DNA of 64,000 nucleotides from Riemerella anatipestifer (GCF_009670965.2 NZ_CP073239.1:434001-498000); one strand, 5' to 3'. Counted from the first letter of the stretch, positions 1-9,318 are shown. Translations and numbers: made by a program. Notes: generated by a model not told the origin, from the letters alone.

Positions 1-835
1 GCTGACGAACCATAAATCTATCATAAGTATCTCCTGCCGTTCCTACTGGAATGATAAAATCAAAATCATCATAAGATGAGTAAGGTTGTGCTACACGCAC
101 ATCGTAATCTACCCCAGCTGCACGAAGATTCGGTCCTGTAAAGCTGTAATTAAGAGCCCTCTCTGCCGAAATAGGTCCTGCCCCGATAGTTCTATCCATA
201 AAGATTCTGTTTCGTTCCATTAGGTTACAAAACTCTTGGAATCTTTTTGGGAAGTTTTTAATAAAATCTTTAATTAATTCGTGAAATTTAGGGCTAAAAT
301 CTCTCTCAAAACCACCAATTCTACCAATATTGGTAGTCATTCTAGCTCCGCAGATTTGCTCGTACATTTCGTAAATACGCTCTCTGTCTTGGAATACATA
401 GGTAAACCCTGTAATAGCTCCTGTATCTACTCCTATTACCCCATTACATACCAAATGGTCTGCAATCCTAGCCAACTCCATAATGATGATACGCATATAA
501 TCTACCCTCTTCGGCACTTTACAACCGATGAGTTTTTCTACCGTCATATGCCACCCTAAATTGTTGATTGGAGCTGAACAATAATTAAGACGGTCTGTAA
601 GCGTAGTAATCTGAGCGTAAGGTCTTCTCTCTGATATTTTCTCAAAAGCACGATGAATATAACCTACCGTCTGCTCAGAGTGAAGTATTTTTTCCCCATC
701 CATCGTCAGTACATTTTGGAATATACCATGTGTTGCGGGGTGTGTAGGTCCTAAATTAAGGGTATATAATTGCCCATCAATTTGCTCACTACTTTCGTAT
801 TGGTTAAGTATATTAGATAGTTCGTTATCTTTCAT
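1..835 (-). CDS. nuoD: NADH-quinone oxidoreductase subunit D (NuoD), C-terminal part outside window
   Basis: The 49-kDa subunit of complex I, which with NuoB lines the quinone-binding cavity. About 278 codons are visible from the ATG at 835; the usual length is near 400, so the last third lies beyond position 1. Diagnostic segments are LNLGPTHPATHGIFQ near residue 26 (the quinone-site HPATHG loop), NRIFMDRTIGAGPIS, and ALNYSFTGPNLRAAGVDYD. It starts 35 nt after nuoC and is the fourth gene of a nuoA-B-C-D run on the minus strand. The separate NuoC and NuoD genes are the common arrangement, unlike the fused NuoCD of enterobacteria. Confidence 0.96.
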   Translation of the reverse strand, partial: MKDNELSNILNQYESSEQIDGQLYTLNLGPTHPATHGIFQNVLTMDGEKILHSEQTVGYIHRAFEKISERRPYAQITTLTDRLNYCSAPINNLGWHMTVEKLIGCKVPKRVDYMRIIIMELARIADHLVCNGVIGVDTGAITGFTYVFQDRERIYEMYEQICGARMTTNIGRIGGFERDFSPKFHELIKDFIKNFPKRFQEFCNLMERNRIFMDRTIGAGPISAERALNYSFTGPNLRAAGVDYDVRVAQPYSSYDDFDFIIPVGTAGDTYDRFMVRQ

Positions 836-870
836 AATTCATTTTATTTTGGGTAAAATATCCAATAGTT

Positions 871-1365
871 CTATCTACCAAACATTTTATCATCTTTATC
901 CTCTCTAGTACCATCTTCTAAACGGTACTGTTTAAGCATTGGGTGGTAACCCATATCTGGGTCGTTTAAGATAATTCTTAAATCAGGGTGCCCCTTAAAT
1001 CTAATACCGTAAAAATCAAAAGTTTCCCTCTCCATCCAGTTAGCTCCTGAATATAAATCTGAAATGGTATCTACCTCTGCTTCTTCTATCGGCATAAACA
1101 CTTTTAGACGAACTCTAAAATTAGTCTTCATATTATGAAGATGATAGGTAACGCCTAACTCTTTAGCCTTATCTTGAGGATAATGGATACCGCATATATC
1201 TGTAAGAAAACCTATTTCTAAAGAAGAATCTTTTAGATGATGAATAAGTTTTTTTACCTCTTCTTTTTTTACCTCTAATGTTAACAGACCATGAGGCTCA
1301 GAAACTGACAATACCGCTTCTGGAAATTCTCTATTTATGGCCTCTAAAACAAATTCGTTGTTCAT
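871..1365 (-). CDS. nuoC: NADH-quinone oxidoreductase subunit C (NuoC)
   Basis: The 30-kDa peripheral-arm subunit of complex I (164 aa). The family signature is visible near residues 108-125 as NWMERETFDFYGIRFKGHP, followed by LRIILNDPDMGYHPMLKQY and the basic C-terminal tail. The length is typical of a stand-alone NuoC. It sits between nuoB (82 nt upstream) and nuoD (35 nt downstream), all on the minus strand and so probably co-transcribed. It carries no cofactor and acts structurally on the cytoplasmic side of the membrane. Confidence 0.96.
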   Translation of the reverse strand: MNNEFVLEAINREFPEAVLSVSEPHGLLTLEVKKEEVKKLIHHLKDSSLEIGFLTDICGIHYPQDKAKELGVTYHLHNMKTNFRVRLKVFMPIEEAEVDTISDLYSGANWMERETFDFYGIRFKGHPDLRIILNDPDMGYHPMLKQYRLEDGTREDKDDKMFGR

Positions 1366-1447
1366 ATCTTTTTATATGATAATTTGACAATGATTTAACT
1401 TTTTTAATTTTTTGATAATCTAGCTCTCAATTTCAAATTATCTCAAT

Positions 1448-2002
1448 TTATTTAACACCGTAGCTTTCTAACAATGCCTTATACTCTGGCATATCTCTTC
1501 TTCTAAGGCTTTCACTCTGTGCCAATGCCTGAACCTGCATAAACCCTTCTAATATCTGCTCTGGTCTAGGCGGACATCCTGGCACATACACATCTACAGG
1601 TATAATTTTATCTATACCTTGTAGTACCGAGTAAGTATCAAAAATACCACCACTACTCGCACAAGCTCCCACCGCTATCACCCATTTAGGCTCTGCCATC
1701 TGAGAGTAAACTTGCTTAAGTACGGGTGCTAATTTTTTAGATATAGTTCCGCAAACCAAAAGACAATCTGCTTGCCTTGGAGAGAAAGACATTCTTTCCG
1801 CACCGAATCTTGCCATATCGTAAGTAGGCATCGCCATTGCCATAAACTCAATACCACAACAAGAAGTTGCAAATGGTAGTGGCCATAAGGAATAAGAACG
1901 AGCCATTCCTATAAGGCTACTTAATTTTGTTGCAAAGAACCCCTCTCCTGAATATCCTGAAGGAGCTGGTGCATCTGTTTTTATAATAGGTTTATTAGAC
2001 AT
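1448..2002 (-). CDS. nuoB: NADH-quinone oxidoreductase subunit B (NuoB), N2 cluster carrier
   Basis: The 20-kDa subunit that holds iron-sulfur cluster N2, which passes electrons to quinone. The four expected ligands are present: the adjacent pair C48-C49 in [12 protein letters not shown]114 in VGACASSGG, and C143 in [12 protein letters not shown]. The 184-aa length is typical for Bacteroidota. It lies between nuoA (43 nt upstream) and nuoC in the complex I operon. Nothing unusual was seen. Confidence 0.97.
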   Translation of the reverse strand: MSNKPIIKTDAPAPSGYSGEGFFATKLSSLIGMARSYSLWPLPFATSCCGIEFMAMAMPTYDMARFGAERMSFSPRQADCLLVCGTISKKLAPVLKQVYSQMAEPKWVIAVGACASSGGIFDTYSVLQGIDKIIPVDVYVPGCPPRPEQILEGFMQVQALAQSESLRRRDMPEYKALLESYGVK

Positions 2003-2045
2003 CTCGTTTTTCTAATTTTTAAATATAATAGTTACTTAAACATTC

Positions 2046-2411
2046 TTACTTATCCCAATCTAAAGCTCCTCTTTTAAGAACATAGAAAAATCCGATAAAA
2101 AATACTGCTACAAATGTAAGAACAGCTAAAAAGCCTTCCACCCCAAACTCTCTAAAATTAACCGCATAAGGGTAGAAAAAAACTATTTCTATATCAAATA
2201 AAACAAATAAAATAGCTGTAAGAAAATACTTAACAGAGAATGGCGTTCTAGCATCTCCTTCAATCTCTACCCCACACTCAAAGGCATCATCTTTAACTCC
2301 GCCATTAAGCCTAGGCCCCAAATAATGAGAAGCTACCAAAGAAATCAACACAAACCCCAAGCCTACAGCAGCTTGTATTAAAATTGGAATATAATTTTCT
2401 GGAATACTCAT
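2046..2411 (-). CDS. nuoA: NADH-quinone oxidoreductase subunit A (NuoA)
   Basis: A small inner-membrane subunit of complex I (121 aa) with three predicted membrane helices at about residues 8-30, 61-83 and 91-113. The conserved loop with the FECG motif (about residues 44-47) followed by FSVKYFLTAILFVLFDIEI is diagnostic. It is the first nuo gene here. A TAnnTTTG-type -7 hexamer (TAGCTTTG, minus strand, 2441-2434) lies about 23 nt upstream of the ATG and could be the operon promoter, though no clear TTG box stands at the right distance. Confidence 0.96.
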   Translation of the reverse strand: MSIPENYIPILIQAAVGLGFVLISLVASHYLGPRLNGGVKDDAFECGVEIEGDARTPFSVKYFLTAILFVLFDIEIVFFYPYAVNFREFGVEGFLAVLTFVAVFFIGFFYVLKRGALDWDK

Positions 2412-2462
2412 AATAACTTTAATTCTTGACCTGCAAAGCTAAGAAATTAAACCTTAAAACTA

Positions 2463-2483
2463 AAAAAGCCACCTCCTTTTTAA
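2463..2483 (-). terminator. Possible weak hairpin between a 59-aa gene and nuoA
   Basis: On the minus strand AAAAAG and CTTTTT flank a 7-base loop, about 50 nt after the stop of the 59-aa gene. Only one G-C pair closes the stem, so this is a weak candidate. Confidence 0.25.
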
Positions 2484-2534
2484 AAGCAAAATAACTTATA
2501 TTTAGTTAATTTAGAATTATTTTAAATAGCTATT

Positions 2535-2714
2535 TTATCTGTTTTTCATTTTCTTTAATATCACCCAAGCTATATAAGCAATATACAAAAACAGAACACT
2601 CGCAAAGGTAATATTAACGATAGCATTCACTCTACCGTCTTCGAATTTAAAAACGGTATTATATAACACAAATGCGATAATTAAAATCGCATAGAAATAA
2701 AGTTGTTTTTTCAT
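2535..2714 (-). CDS. Small membrane protein of 59 aa, function unknown
   Basis: A 59-codon open frame beginning MKKQLYFYAILIIAF and ending VILKKMKNR. Two hydrophobic stretches (about residues 5-20 and 32-54) separated by a polar turn (KFEDGRVN) suggest a two-helix membrane protein with both ends in the cytoplasm; the lysine-rich ends fit the positive-inside rule. The start codon lies 10 nt after the stop of the acetyltransferase-like gene, so the two are probably co-transcribed. No family is recognised. The tight spacing and sensible topology support it being real. Confidence 0.6.
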   Translation of the reverse strand: MKKQLYFYAILIIAFVLYNTVFKFEDGRVNAIVNITFASVLFLYIAYIAWVILKKMKNR

Positions 2715-2724
2715 TGAATATGCT

Positions 2725-3849
2725 TTAAATGTCTAGTGAATAAGTTCTTCTTCGTTTGTGATTAACTGGATTATAATCCTGCCACAAAAGTTGAATATTT
2801 TTATTTTCTTCAAGCTCAGGATTGGTTTCTAAAAACCTCACTCCTTTCTTCTTAAACACTTTATAAATTTCTTCAAAGATAATAGAAGTAACCCCTCTAC
2901 GCTGATAATCTGGACGAATGCCTATTAGATAAAAATTAGCTCTATCATTCTTTTTACTTGCCTGTAGAAAATGCCACCACCCAAACGGTAACAACTTACC
3001 TTTAGCCTTTTGCAAAGCTCTAGAATAAGATGGCATTGTGATAGCAAAAGCAATTAAATCATCATGTTCATCAGCAATACAAATAATATAATCTTTATCA
3101 ATAAAGCCAAAATATTTCTCTTTATAAGTCTTTATTTGCTCATCTGAAATCGGCGTGTAGGTAGACAAGTTTTTATAAGTTTCATCTAGTAGTTTAAACA
3201 TAGGCTCTACCAAGGGCAATATTTCTTTTTTATGATTAAACCTAAGAACCTTAAGCTTATATTTTTCTTTAATAAGACCACTAAACTTGGTTACTTTTTC
3301 TGGTAGTTGCTCTGGAAAATCAATTTCAAACTCTACCCATTCTTTTTCTTTTTTAAGTCCAAGTTTCTCTAAATGAGTGGGATAATATTCAAAATTATAT
3401 ATTCCTATCATAGTTGCCAATTTGTCAAACCCTTTTATCAACATACCCGCTTTATCCAAATTAGTAAACCCCATTGGACCTTCAATCTTGGGAAGATTTT
3501 TAGATTTAGCTACTTCTATAGCCTTATCTATCAATACTTTTGAAACCTCTATATCATCTATAAAATCCAGCCACCCAAAACGCAACTTTTTAACACCTAA
3601 CTCCTTTTCTTCCTTATAATTAACCATAAGTGCAATACGCCCAACCACTTCTCCATTTCTATATGCTAAATATTGTTCTGCGTCAGAGTAAGACAATGCT
3701 GGGTTTTCTTTGGCATTCCAAATATTCTTTTCATCATTGTTAAGTGGTGGCACATAGTTAGGATTTTCTCTATAAAGCTTGTTTGGGAATTTTATGAAAT
3801 CCTGTAATTCTTTGTCGTTAGTTACCTTTTTTACTACTATAGATGCCAT
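2725..3849 (-). CDS. GNAT-fold N-acetyltransferase-like protein, function unknown
   Basis: A 374-aa cytoplasmic protein. The N-terminal part has the look of the uncharacterised YghO-like family (FPNKLYRENPNYVPPLNND), which is followed by IEGPMGFTNLDKAGMLIKG. The C-terminal half (about residues 200-345) reads as a GNAT fold, with the acetyl-CoA-loop region IRPDYQRRGVTSIIFEEIY around residues 310-328. The substrate is unknown. A -7-like TATATTTG stands on the minus strand at 3878-3871, upstream of the ATG. A two-helix small protein follows after 10 nt. Confidence 0.75.
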   Translation of the reverse strand: MASIVVKKVTNDKELQDFIKFPNKLYRENPNYVPPLNNDEKNIWNAKENPALSYSDAEQYLAYRNGEVVGRIALMVNYKEEKELGVKKLRFGWLDFIDDIEVSKVLIDKAIEVAKSKNLPKIEGPMGFTNLDKAGMLIKGFDKLATMIGIYNFEYYPTHLEKLGLKKEKEWVEFEIDFPEQLPEKVTKFSGLIKEKYKLKVLRFNHKKEILPLVEPMFKLLDETYKNLSTYTPISDEQIKTYKEKYFGFIDKDYIICIADEHDDLIAFAITMPSYSRALQKAKGKLLPFGWWHFLQASKKNDRANFYLIGIRPDYQRRGVTSIIFEEIYKVFKKKGVRFLETNPELEENKNIQLLWQDYNPVNHKRRRTYSLDI

Positions 3850-3931
3850 ATTTCGGTCATTTTTTCACAGCAAATATAACATAAAAGTTTGGCATAATTT
3901 TTTCTGAATAGTGGCTAAAAATTAAATTATT

Positions 3932-4615
3932 ATGGGTTATTATATTATTTTAGGAATCATCACTCTAGTAAGTTGGCTTGTTTCGGCGAGGTTAAAATCA
4001 AAGTTTAATCACTACTCTAAAGTAATTCTTAGTAACGGACTTTCTGGTAAAGAAGTGGCAGAAAAAATGTTAAGAGATAATGGCATACACGATGTTCAAG
4101 TAGTCTCTATTCCTGGGCAACTTACAGACCATTATAATCCTATGAACAAAACGGTAAATCTGTCAGAAGCGGTTTATATGCAGAGAAATGCCGCTGCCGC
4201 TGCCGTTGCCGCCCATGAATGTGGACACGCCATACAACATGCCGTAGGGTATTCTATGTTACAACTTCGTTCTAAGTTAGTTCCTATCGTTAATATCAGT
4301 TCTAACTTATTGCAATTTATTCTTATAGGCGGTATTGCAGTAATGGCTGCAAGTGGCAACAAAACCCTATTAGCTATAGGTGTTGTGCTATTTGCCATCA
4401 CAACATTATTCGCCTTTGTTACTCTTCCTGTAGAGTACGATGCAAGTAATCGTGCTTTAAAATGGTTAAAGAGTACAGGCACTGTAACCACAGAAGAATA
4501 TGCTGGTGCTGAAGACTCTCTAAAATGGGCTGCTAGAACTTATGTAGTTGCAGCGTTAGGCTCATTAGCTCAGCTAATTTATTTTGCTTCTATGCTAATG
4601 GATAGGAGAGATTAA
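3932..4615 (+). CDS. Membrane-bound neutral zinc metallopeptidase (YugP-like, Zn_peptidase_2)
   Basis: A 227-aa protein with an N-terminal membrane anchor (about 1-20), the zinc site HECGH (H95, E96, H99) inside AAVAAHECGHAIQHAVGYS, two central hydrophobic helices (about 117-165), the conserved LPVEYDASNRALKWL segment that supplies the third zinc ligand in this family, and a last helix near residue 215. This matches the YugP/Zn_peptidase_2 family, which acts at the membrane; its substrates are not well known. It is a single + gene, divergent from the GNAT gene, and ends in a strong terminator. Confidence 0.9.
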   Translation: MGYYIILGIITLVSWLVSARLKSKFNHYSKVILSNGLSGKEVAEKMLRDNGIHDVQVVSIPGQLTDHYNPMNKTVNLSEAVYMQRNAAAAAVAAHECGHAIQHAVGYSMLQLRSKLVPIVNISSNLLQFILIGGIAVMAASGNKTLLAIGVVLFAITTLFAFVTLPVEYDASNRALKWLKSTGTVTTEEYAGAEDSLKWAARTYVVAALGSLAQLIYFASMLMDRRD

Positions 4616-4630
4616 AAAAATCATAAATAA

Positions 4631-4659
4631 AAAAGCCTCAAAATTTTGAGGCTTTTTTT
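4631..4659. terminator. Bidirectional terminator between convergent genes
   Basis: A perfect palindrome (arms AAAAGCCTCAAAA and its complement, 4631-4643 and 4644-4656) with a run of T on the + side and of A before it. It lies between the stop of the metallopeptidase (+) and the stop of the gene at 4681 (-), so it can serve both. Confidence 0.9.
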
Positions 4660-4680
4660 ATTTGTATTTAACAAACACTA

Positions 4681-5244
4681 CTAAAATCTATATCCTACAC
4701 CTAACATCAGCTTTCCTGCCACAGGACTTACCATTTCTCCTTTAGTAAATCTCCTTGCCAAACCGATACTTGTTTCAAAAGTGATATTACTACGCGTTAC
4801 CCACTTGCCCCCTATACCAAAACCTATACCTATAGTTGTATTAGTTGATTCTGTATATACAGGATAAAATGAGTAGCTATAAGGACTATAATAATAATCT
4901 ATTTTCTCATCACGAGAGGTTGTTATAGGAAGAAAACCTTCTATAAAAAATCCTGAAGCATATTTTTTTCCAAAATATCTTCTGTAATAAGGAGAAAATT
5001 GACTATTACCAGATATGTCTCCTAAACCTAAAATAATATCTAAACCAACACCAGAACTATCATCAATAAGTCTCTCATAAGAAACATTTATAGCTCCTCC
5101 AGCTATTAAAGGAAAAGGACTAATCATAACATCATTACTCCTAATAGAAGTGATTGGCTTAGGTTTAGTACTTAACGAATCCGTCTGAGCCTGAACAAAA
5201 CAAGCAAAGCAGATAAAACTCAAAAACATAAATATTTTTTTCAT
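4681..5244 (-). CDS. Secreted outer-membrane-barrel-like protein, function unknown
   Basis: A 187-aa protein with a clear signal peptide (MKKIFMFLSFICFACFVQAQ, cleavage after about residue 19 or 20). The mature part has alternating short strands ending in an aromatic residue (KLMLGVGYRF at the C-terminus), as in small outer-membrane beta-barrels of Bacteroidota. No specific family is recognised. A -7-like TAAATTTG lies on the minus strand at 5271-5264. Confidence 0.75.
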   Translation of the reverse strand: MKKIFMFLSFICFACFVQAQTDSLSTKPKPITSIRSNDVMISPFPLIAGGAINVSYERLIDDSSGVGLDIILGLGDISGNSQFSPYYRRYFGKKYASGFFIEGFLPITTSRDEKIDYYYSPYSYSFYPVYTESTNTTIGIGFGIGGKWVTRSNITFETSIGLARRFTKGEMVSPVAGKLMLGVGYRF

Positions 5245-5303
5245 AGGTCTAATTTTTATGGAGCAAATTTAATAAATTTCATACATTCTACATCCCACAA
5301 AAA

Positions 5304-5332
5304 AGCAGTACAAATAAACTATATGTACTGCT
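5304..5332 (-). terminator. Terminator of the GLPGLI gene
   Basis: Stem arms AGCAGTACA (5304-5312) and TGTACTGCT (5324-5332). On the minus strand the stem is followed by TTTTTTG. It lies 28 nt after the stop of the gene at 5361. Confidence 0.85.
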
Positions 5333-5360
5333 CTTCTAATTTTACTTTCTTAGCAAAAGC

Positions 5361-6224
5361 CTATTTTAGTTCAATAGGATTATTATTTTCGTTTAAAAAC
5401 TTTTTCAGTTTCACTTCTGCTTCTTTTATTTTATCTACAAAATAAGAACCATCTGGAAGTTTATACTCTTTCATTGCCGGATTATTAAAATGTGTTTTGA
5501 TAGAAGCAAAAGGGTCTTGTTTATAGGCTTGATAAGCTTTATCAAACTTCTCGCGAGTTACCTCAATACCATTCCCCATACCAAATTCTTTCATCATTTT
5601 TTCAGAGTATGGCGTTGCTTTTTCTTCAGAAAGTTTCTCATTTCCTTTAAGCACCCACTGATAATGGTTTTGGGTATCTTTTATTTTAACAATAAGCCCC
5701 GGTAAACCATAAAATTTATACGGTCCATCAGCAAAAGGAATATCTGTAGTAAACCAAGCTATCCAATTTCTTCCACCGAAAGAAGCGGTTGCTTTTTGTG
5801 TAGAGTAATTTTCTATGGTTGCTTTTTCTGTTTCTATTTTCCAATCTAGCTTTACAGGCTCTTTATATACAAACTTTTTTTCCAAAATAAAGTCTTCATA
5901 AGCCACCTCTTTAATTGGGTAAGGCTTTACTATGGAATAAGTAAATTTACCTTGTTTTAATCCAAATTTTTCTTGGTCAAACATATTACCTGTTTTCTTA
6001 ACTTGTTCCATAAAAGCCTTCATCAGCGAATCTTGAGAAACCGCCATATAATCTCTATAAACCGATTTATCTTTCCACACATCTAATACCGTAAGCTCTT
6101 TTTCCACCTTGTTAGCAGAATCTTTGCTTGGCTTAAAAGTCATTTCATAAAAGAAACGATTAACTTCCTGTGCAGAAAATAATCCCGCTAAAAGAAGTAA
6201 TACTAAAAGATTTATTTTTTTCAT
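5361..6224 (-). CDS. GLPGLI family secreted protein
   Basis: A 287-aa protein with a signal peptide of about 18 residues (MKKINLLVLLLLAGLFSAQ). It contains the family-naming motif as FYGLPGLIVKIKD near residues 172-184, preceded by RNWIAWFTTDIPFADGPYKF, which is typical of the GLPGLI family of Bacteroidota. The family's role is unknown; members are exported and often occur in several paralogues. It has its own terminator and stands alone on the minus strand. Confidence 0.9.
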   Translation of the reverse strand: MKKINLLVLLLLAGLFSAQEVNRFFYEMTFKPSKDSANKVEKELTVLDVWKDKSVYRDYMAVSQDSLMKAFMEQVKKTGNMFDQEKFGLKQGKFTYSIVKPYPIKEVAYEDFILEKKFVYKEPVKLDWKIETEKATIENYSTQKATASFGGRNWIAWFTTDIPFADGPYKFYGLPGLIVKIKDTQNHYQWVLKGNEKLSEEKATPYSEKMMKEFGMGNGIEVTREKFDKAYQAYKQDPFASIKTHFNNPAMKEYKLPDGSYFVDKIKEAEVKLKKFLNENNNPIELK

Positions 6225-6302
6225 AATTAAAATTTTATTCTAAACAATAAGTAGTAAAATCATCAGATTTGTTACAATACAATTTCACCAAAACTCCTCT
6301 TC

Positions 6303-7952
6303 TTATTTCATTAATTCTCTAGCCTGTTCTAGAGCAGCATCTGTAACCTTTGCTCCTGACAAGATTTGGGCTATCTCGTGTAGTTTTTCATCTTCTGATA
6401 ACGAGATAATTCTAGACTGCGTTCTGCCTTCCACCTCGCTTTTAACCACTTTGTAATTATGATGTCCTTTAGCCGCCACCTGTGCCAAATGAGTAATCAC
6501 TATCAGTTGCATATCTTTAGCCATTTCTTTCATCACCTTTCCTATTTCTTCTGCCACCCTTCCAGAAACACCAGTATCTATTTCGTCAAGAATTAAAGTT
6601 GGTAAAGCTGTCGTTTCCGCCATTATTTTTTTAACACTCAGCATCACTCTAGAACGCTCTCCGCCAGAAATTGCGGACTGTATAGGTTTAAGCGGAAACC
6701 CTGTATTGGCTTGAAATAAGATATTGATGCTCTCTTTCCCAAAGGAATTAAATGTTTCTACCTCCGAAAAACTAACTTCTATTTTTGCTTTCTCTAGACC
6801 TAACTGTTTCAGTAGCTGCTCTATTTTATCTTTAAACACAAGACTGGCATTAACTCTAGTTGAAGACAATTCTTTTGACAAAGTTTCTAGATGAGCTAAA
6901 GATTGTTCCAATTTTTTAGTAATATCATCTATCCTCTGCTCTAATGTATCAAAGCTGTTTTGCTCTTCGGACAGTTTATTTTTAATAGCCAACAAATCTT
7001 CCACCGTATCTACTTGGTGCTTTACAAATAGTGTGTTGATTTTATTAACTATCGTTGTAAGTTCAGACAGTAAATGTGGATTCATTTCTATTTTTTCTGC
7101 CCGATTTTCTACTTCGCTTACAATATCTTTAAACTCCTCAAATACAGAATCTAAACGCTGACTAACCTCATCAAACTGAGAGGAAGCCTCCGATACTCTA
7201 TACAGTTTCGTTTTAGCGTCCGCCAAAGCATCTAATACCCCAATCTCCTCTTGATGAAAACGAGAAATCACCGCAGCTAAATTCCCCGATATAAACTCCG
7301 CATTTTCTTGCGTATTTAATTGATTTTTAATCTCTTCAAAATCTATCTTATCTAACGCTAATTCTTCTAACTCTTGGAGTAGAAAAGACTTATAATCTCT
7401 CTCTTTAAGTCCTTCTGATAACTGATTTTGAGCTTCTTCTAAATCCTTCTTTAAATTCTGATAAGCCGAAAAAGTCTTTTGATATTCTGCTAAAATAGAC
7501 TGATTTTGTGCAATGCCATCTATAATCTTAAACTGATAAGCCTCCGTAAATAATAACGAAGTTTCAAACTGCGAATGTATATCTACCAACCTAGATGACA
7601 AATTTTTAAGAACATCTAATGTTACGGGAACATCGTTCACAAAAGCCCTAGATTTGCCACTTGGGAGAATCTCTCGTCTGATGATGGTGGGATTTTCAAA
7701 GTCCAAATCATTTTCATCAAAAAAGGATTTTAAATCGTTAGAAACTTCAAATTCGGCTTCTACAACACTTTTTTGTTCTGCGTCTGCCACCGCTTTAAGG
7801 TCAGCTCTCTCACCAAGTATCAACCTTAAAGCTCCTAAAATAATAGATTTACCAGCTCCCGTTTCTCCTGTAATGACCTGCAAACCCTTATTAAGATTTA
7901 AACTCAATTTATCTATAAGGGCAAAATTTTGTATGTAAATTTTATTTAGCAT
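6303..7952 (-). CDS. recN: DNA repair ATPase RecN
   Basis: An SMC-like ATPase of double-strand-break repair (549 aa, the usual length). Walker A is GETGAGKS at residues 29-36, followed by a long coiled-coil middle (about 150-370), the ABC signature ISGGERSRVMLSVKK near residue 440 and Walker B with D-loop as TLILDEIDTGVSG about 25 residues later. The final ITHLAQVAAKGHHNYKVVK is the RecN H-loop. It lies in a run with the exonuclease and HerA-like genes on the same strand; that both are DNA-processing proteins may be coincidental. Confidence 0.97.
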   Translation of the reverse strand: MLNKIYIQNFALIDKLSLNLNKGLQVITGETGAGKSIILGALRLILGERADLKAVADAEQKSVVEAEFEVSNDLKSFFDENDLDFENPTIIRREILPSGKSRAFVNDVPVTLDVLKNLSSRLVDIHSQFETSLLFTEAYQFKIIDGIAQNQSILAEYQKTFSAYQNLKKDLEEAQNQLSEGLKERDYKSFLLQELEELALDKIDFEEIKNQLNTQENAEFISGNLAAVISRFHQEEIGVLDALADAKTKLYRVSEASSQFDEVSQRLDSVFEEFKDIVSEVENRAEKIEMNPHLLSELTTIVNKINTLFVKHQVDTVEDLLAIKNKLSEEQNSFDTLEQRIDDITKKLEQSLAHLETLSKELSSTRVNASLVFKDKIEQLLKQLGLEKAKIEVSFSEVETFNSFGKESINILFQANTGFPLKPIQSAISGGERSRVMLSVKKIMAETTALPTLILDEIDTGVSGRVAEEIGKVMKEMAKDMQLIVITHLAQVAAKGHHNYKVVKSEVEGRTQSRIISLSEDEKLHEIAQILSGAKVTDAALEQARELMK

Positions 7953-7996
7953 AGGTACAAAAATACGAATTTAACTTTCAGCTCTAAAAGAAAATA

Positions 7997-9220
7997 TTAA
8001 CTAGGAATCTCCTGTATTTTAAACTCATTTCTGAGCAAGGCTAACTTTATTTCGTTTTTCAAATCAGAAGAAACTTTATCTACTTTTATTTTTAACTTCG
8101 AAAGTTTATCGTAAGTGCTTATCTGATGATACCAATCATAAAATCCATAGCCCGACACTTGTCCTTTTTCTATCAACAAAAACGATTTTTCGCCTCTCGT
8201 CCTGCCCTGTCCTGTAAGAAGGATATTTTTATCTTTAAAACTTAAAAACTGTTCAAGAGCTTCTTTGTGGTTTAAAACTTCGTGATTTTTAATAAAATTA
8301 AGCACTTTTCTCCCCTGCGAATGGGTTTTAAATTTAATCATAGGCGACAATGATATATCTCTACGCACTCGTTTGACTAACCATTCATCATTTTCAAAAA
8401 AAAGTCCGTACGGCAAATGTATCTTTTTGGCAAGACCTTTAGTGTTCATAATCAGCTTTGCAAACAACTCTGACGCCACTAGTTCATAGGAAATCTGTTC
8501 TACTTCGTTTTGTATTTTTTGCCACTTTTTCGATTTAGCATTAAATACCTTCTTCGCAAACTTGTAAATACCATCTGTAGCTTCAGCTAAAATGACCTTA
8601 CCTCCAGCATCTTGAAAATAAATAATCCCTCGTTCTGCTGGTAAATCTTGGGTAAGTGTTTTAACTTTATTGAGGTAGGTTTTTGCATTAGCTTCCTCAA
8701 AATGGGATTGAATAATCTCGTTATCTTTATCCTTAGTCATTAGCAGTTTAAAAAGGTCTAGCGTTGCTCTAGCATCACTACTTGCCCTGTGATGCTCTGC
8801 TAAAGGTATTCCTAAAGATTTTACCAATTTCCCCAAAGAATAACTTTCTTCATTAGGAATAAGTTTTTTGGCTAAAGGTATGGTGTCTAATGTTTCTATA
8901 CTGAAATGATAGCCCAACCTCTTAAAAGACTGCCTCAACATTCTATAATCAAAATCTACATTATGTCCTACTAAGGTGCTCCCCTCCGTAATTTCTATAA
9001 TTCTTTTAGCAATTTCGTGGAATTTAGGAGCAGTTTTAACCATTTTAGGTGTAATACCCGTCAGTTTTTGCACAAAATGAGAAATATCGGCTTCTGGATT
9101 TACCATAGAGATAAATTGGTCTACTATTTTATGCCCATCATAACGATAGATAGCGACCTCTATAATGCACTCCTCTCGGAATGCACCACCATTACTCTCT
9201 ATGTCTATTACCGAATACAT
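7997..9220 (-). CDS. DEDDh 3'-5' exonuclease (DnaQ-like) fused to a degenerate GIY-YIG domain
   Basis: A 407-aa protein. The N-terminal exonuclease domain (about 1-165) has the DEDDh set: D6 and E8 in SVIDIESNGG, the Asp in LVGHNVDFDYRML, and H and D in HHRASSDARATLDLF. After a linker, about residues 198-230 align with the start of a GIY-YIG nuclease domain (usually GIYYF...YIGKS), but here it reads RGIIYFQDAGGKVILAEATD, so the YIG triplet has become LAE. Related Bacteroidota proteins carry an intact GIY-YIG domain. The exonuclease is probably active and the second nuclease domain probably dead. Confidence 0.85.
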   Translation of the reverse strand: MYSVIDIESNGGAFREECIIEVAIYRYDGHKIVDQFISMVNPEADISHFVQKLTGITPKMVKTAPKFHEIAKRIIEITEGSTLVGHNVDFDYRMLRQSFKRLGYHFSIETLDTIPLAKKLIPNEESYSLGKLVKSLGIPLAEHHRASSDARATLDLFKLLMTKDKDNEIIQSHFEEANAKTYLNKVKTLTQDLPAERGIIYFQDAGGKVILAEATDGIYKFAKKVFNAKSKKWQKIQNEVEQISYELVASELFAKLIMNTKGLAKKIHLPYGLFFENDEWLVKRVRRDISLSPMIKFKTHSQGRKVLNFIKNHEVLNHKEALEQFLSFKDKNILLTGQGRTRGEKSFLLIEKGQVSGYGFYDWYHQISTYDKLSKLKIKVDKVSSDLKNEIKLALLRNEFKIQEIPS

Positions 9221-9318
9221 TTAGTTTTTAAAATAAAACATTCTCACAATATCAAAGGGTGCAAACTTGCGGATATTTTTCATTAAATGCAAATTTAACC
9301 ACCGCTTAATCCACAAAA

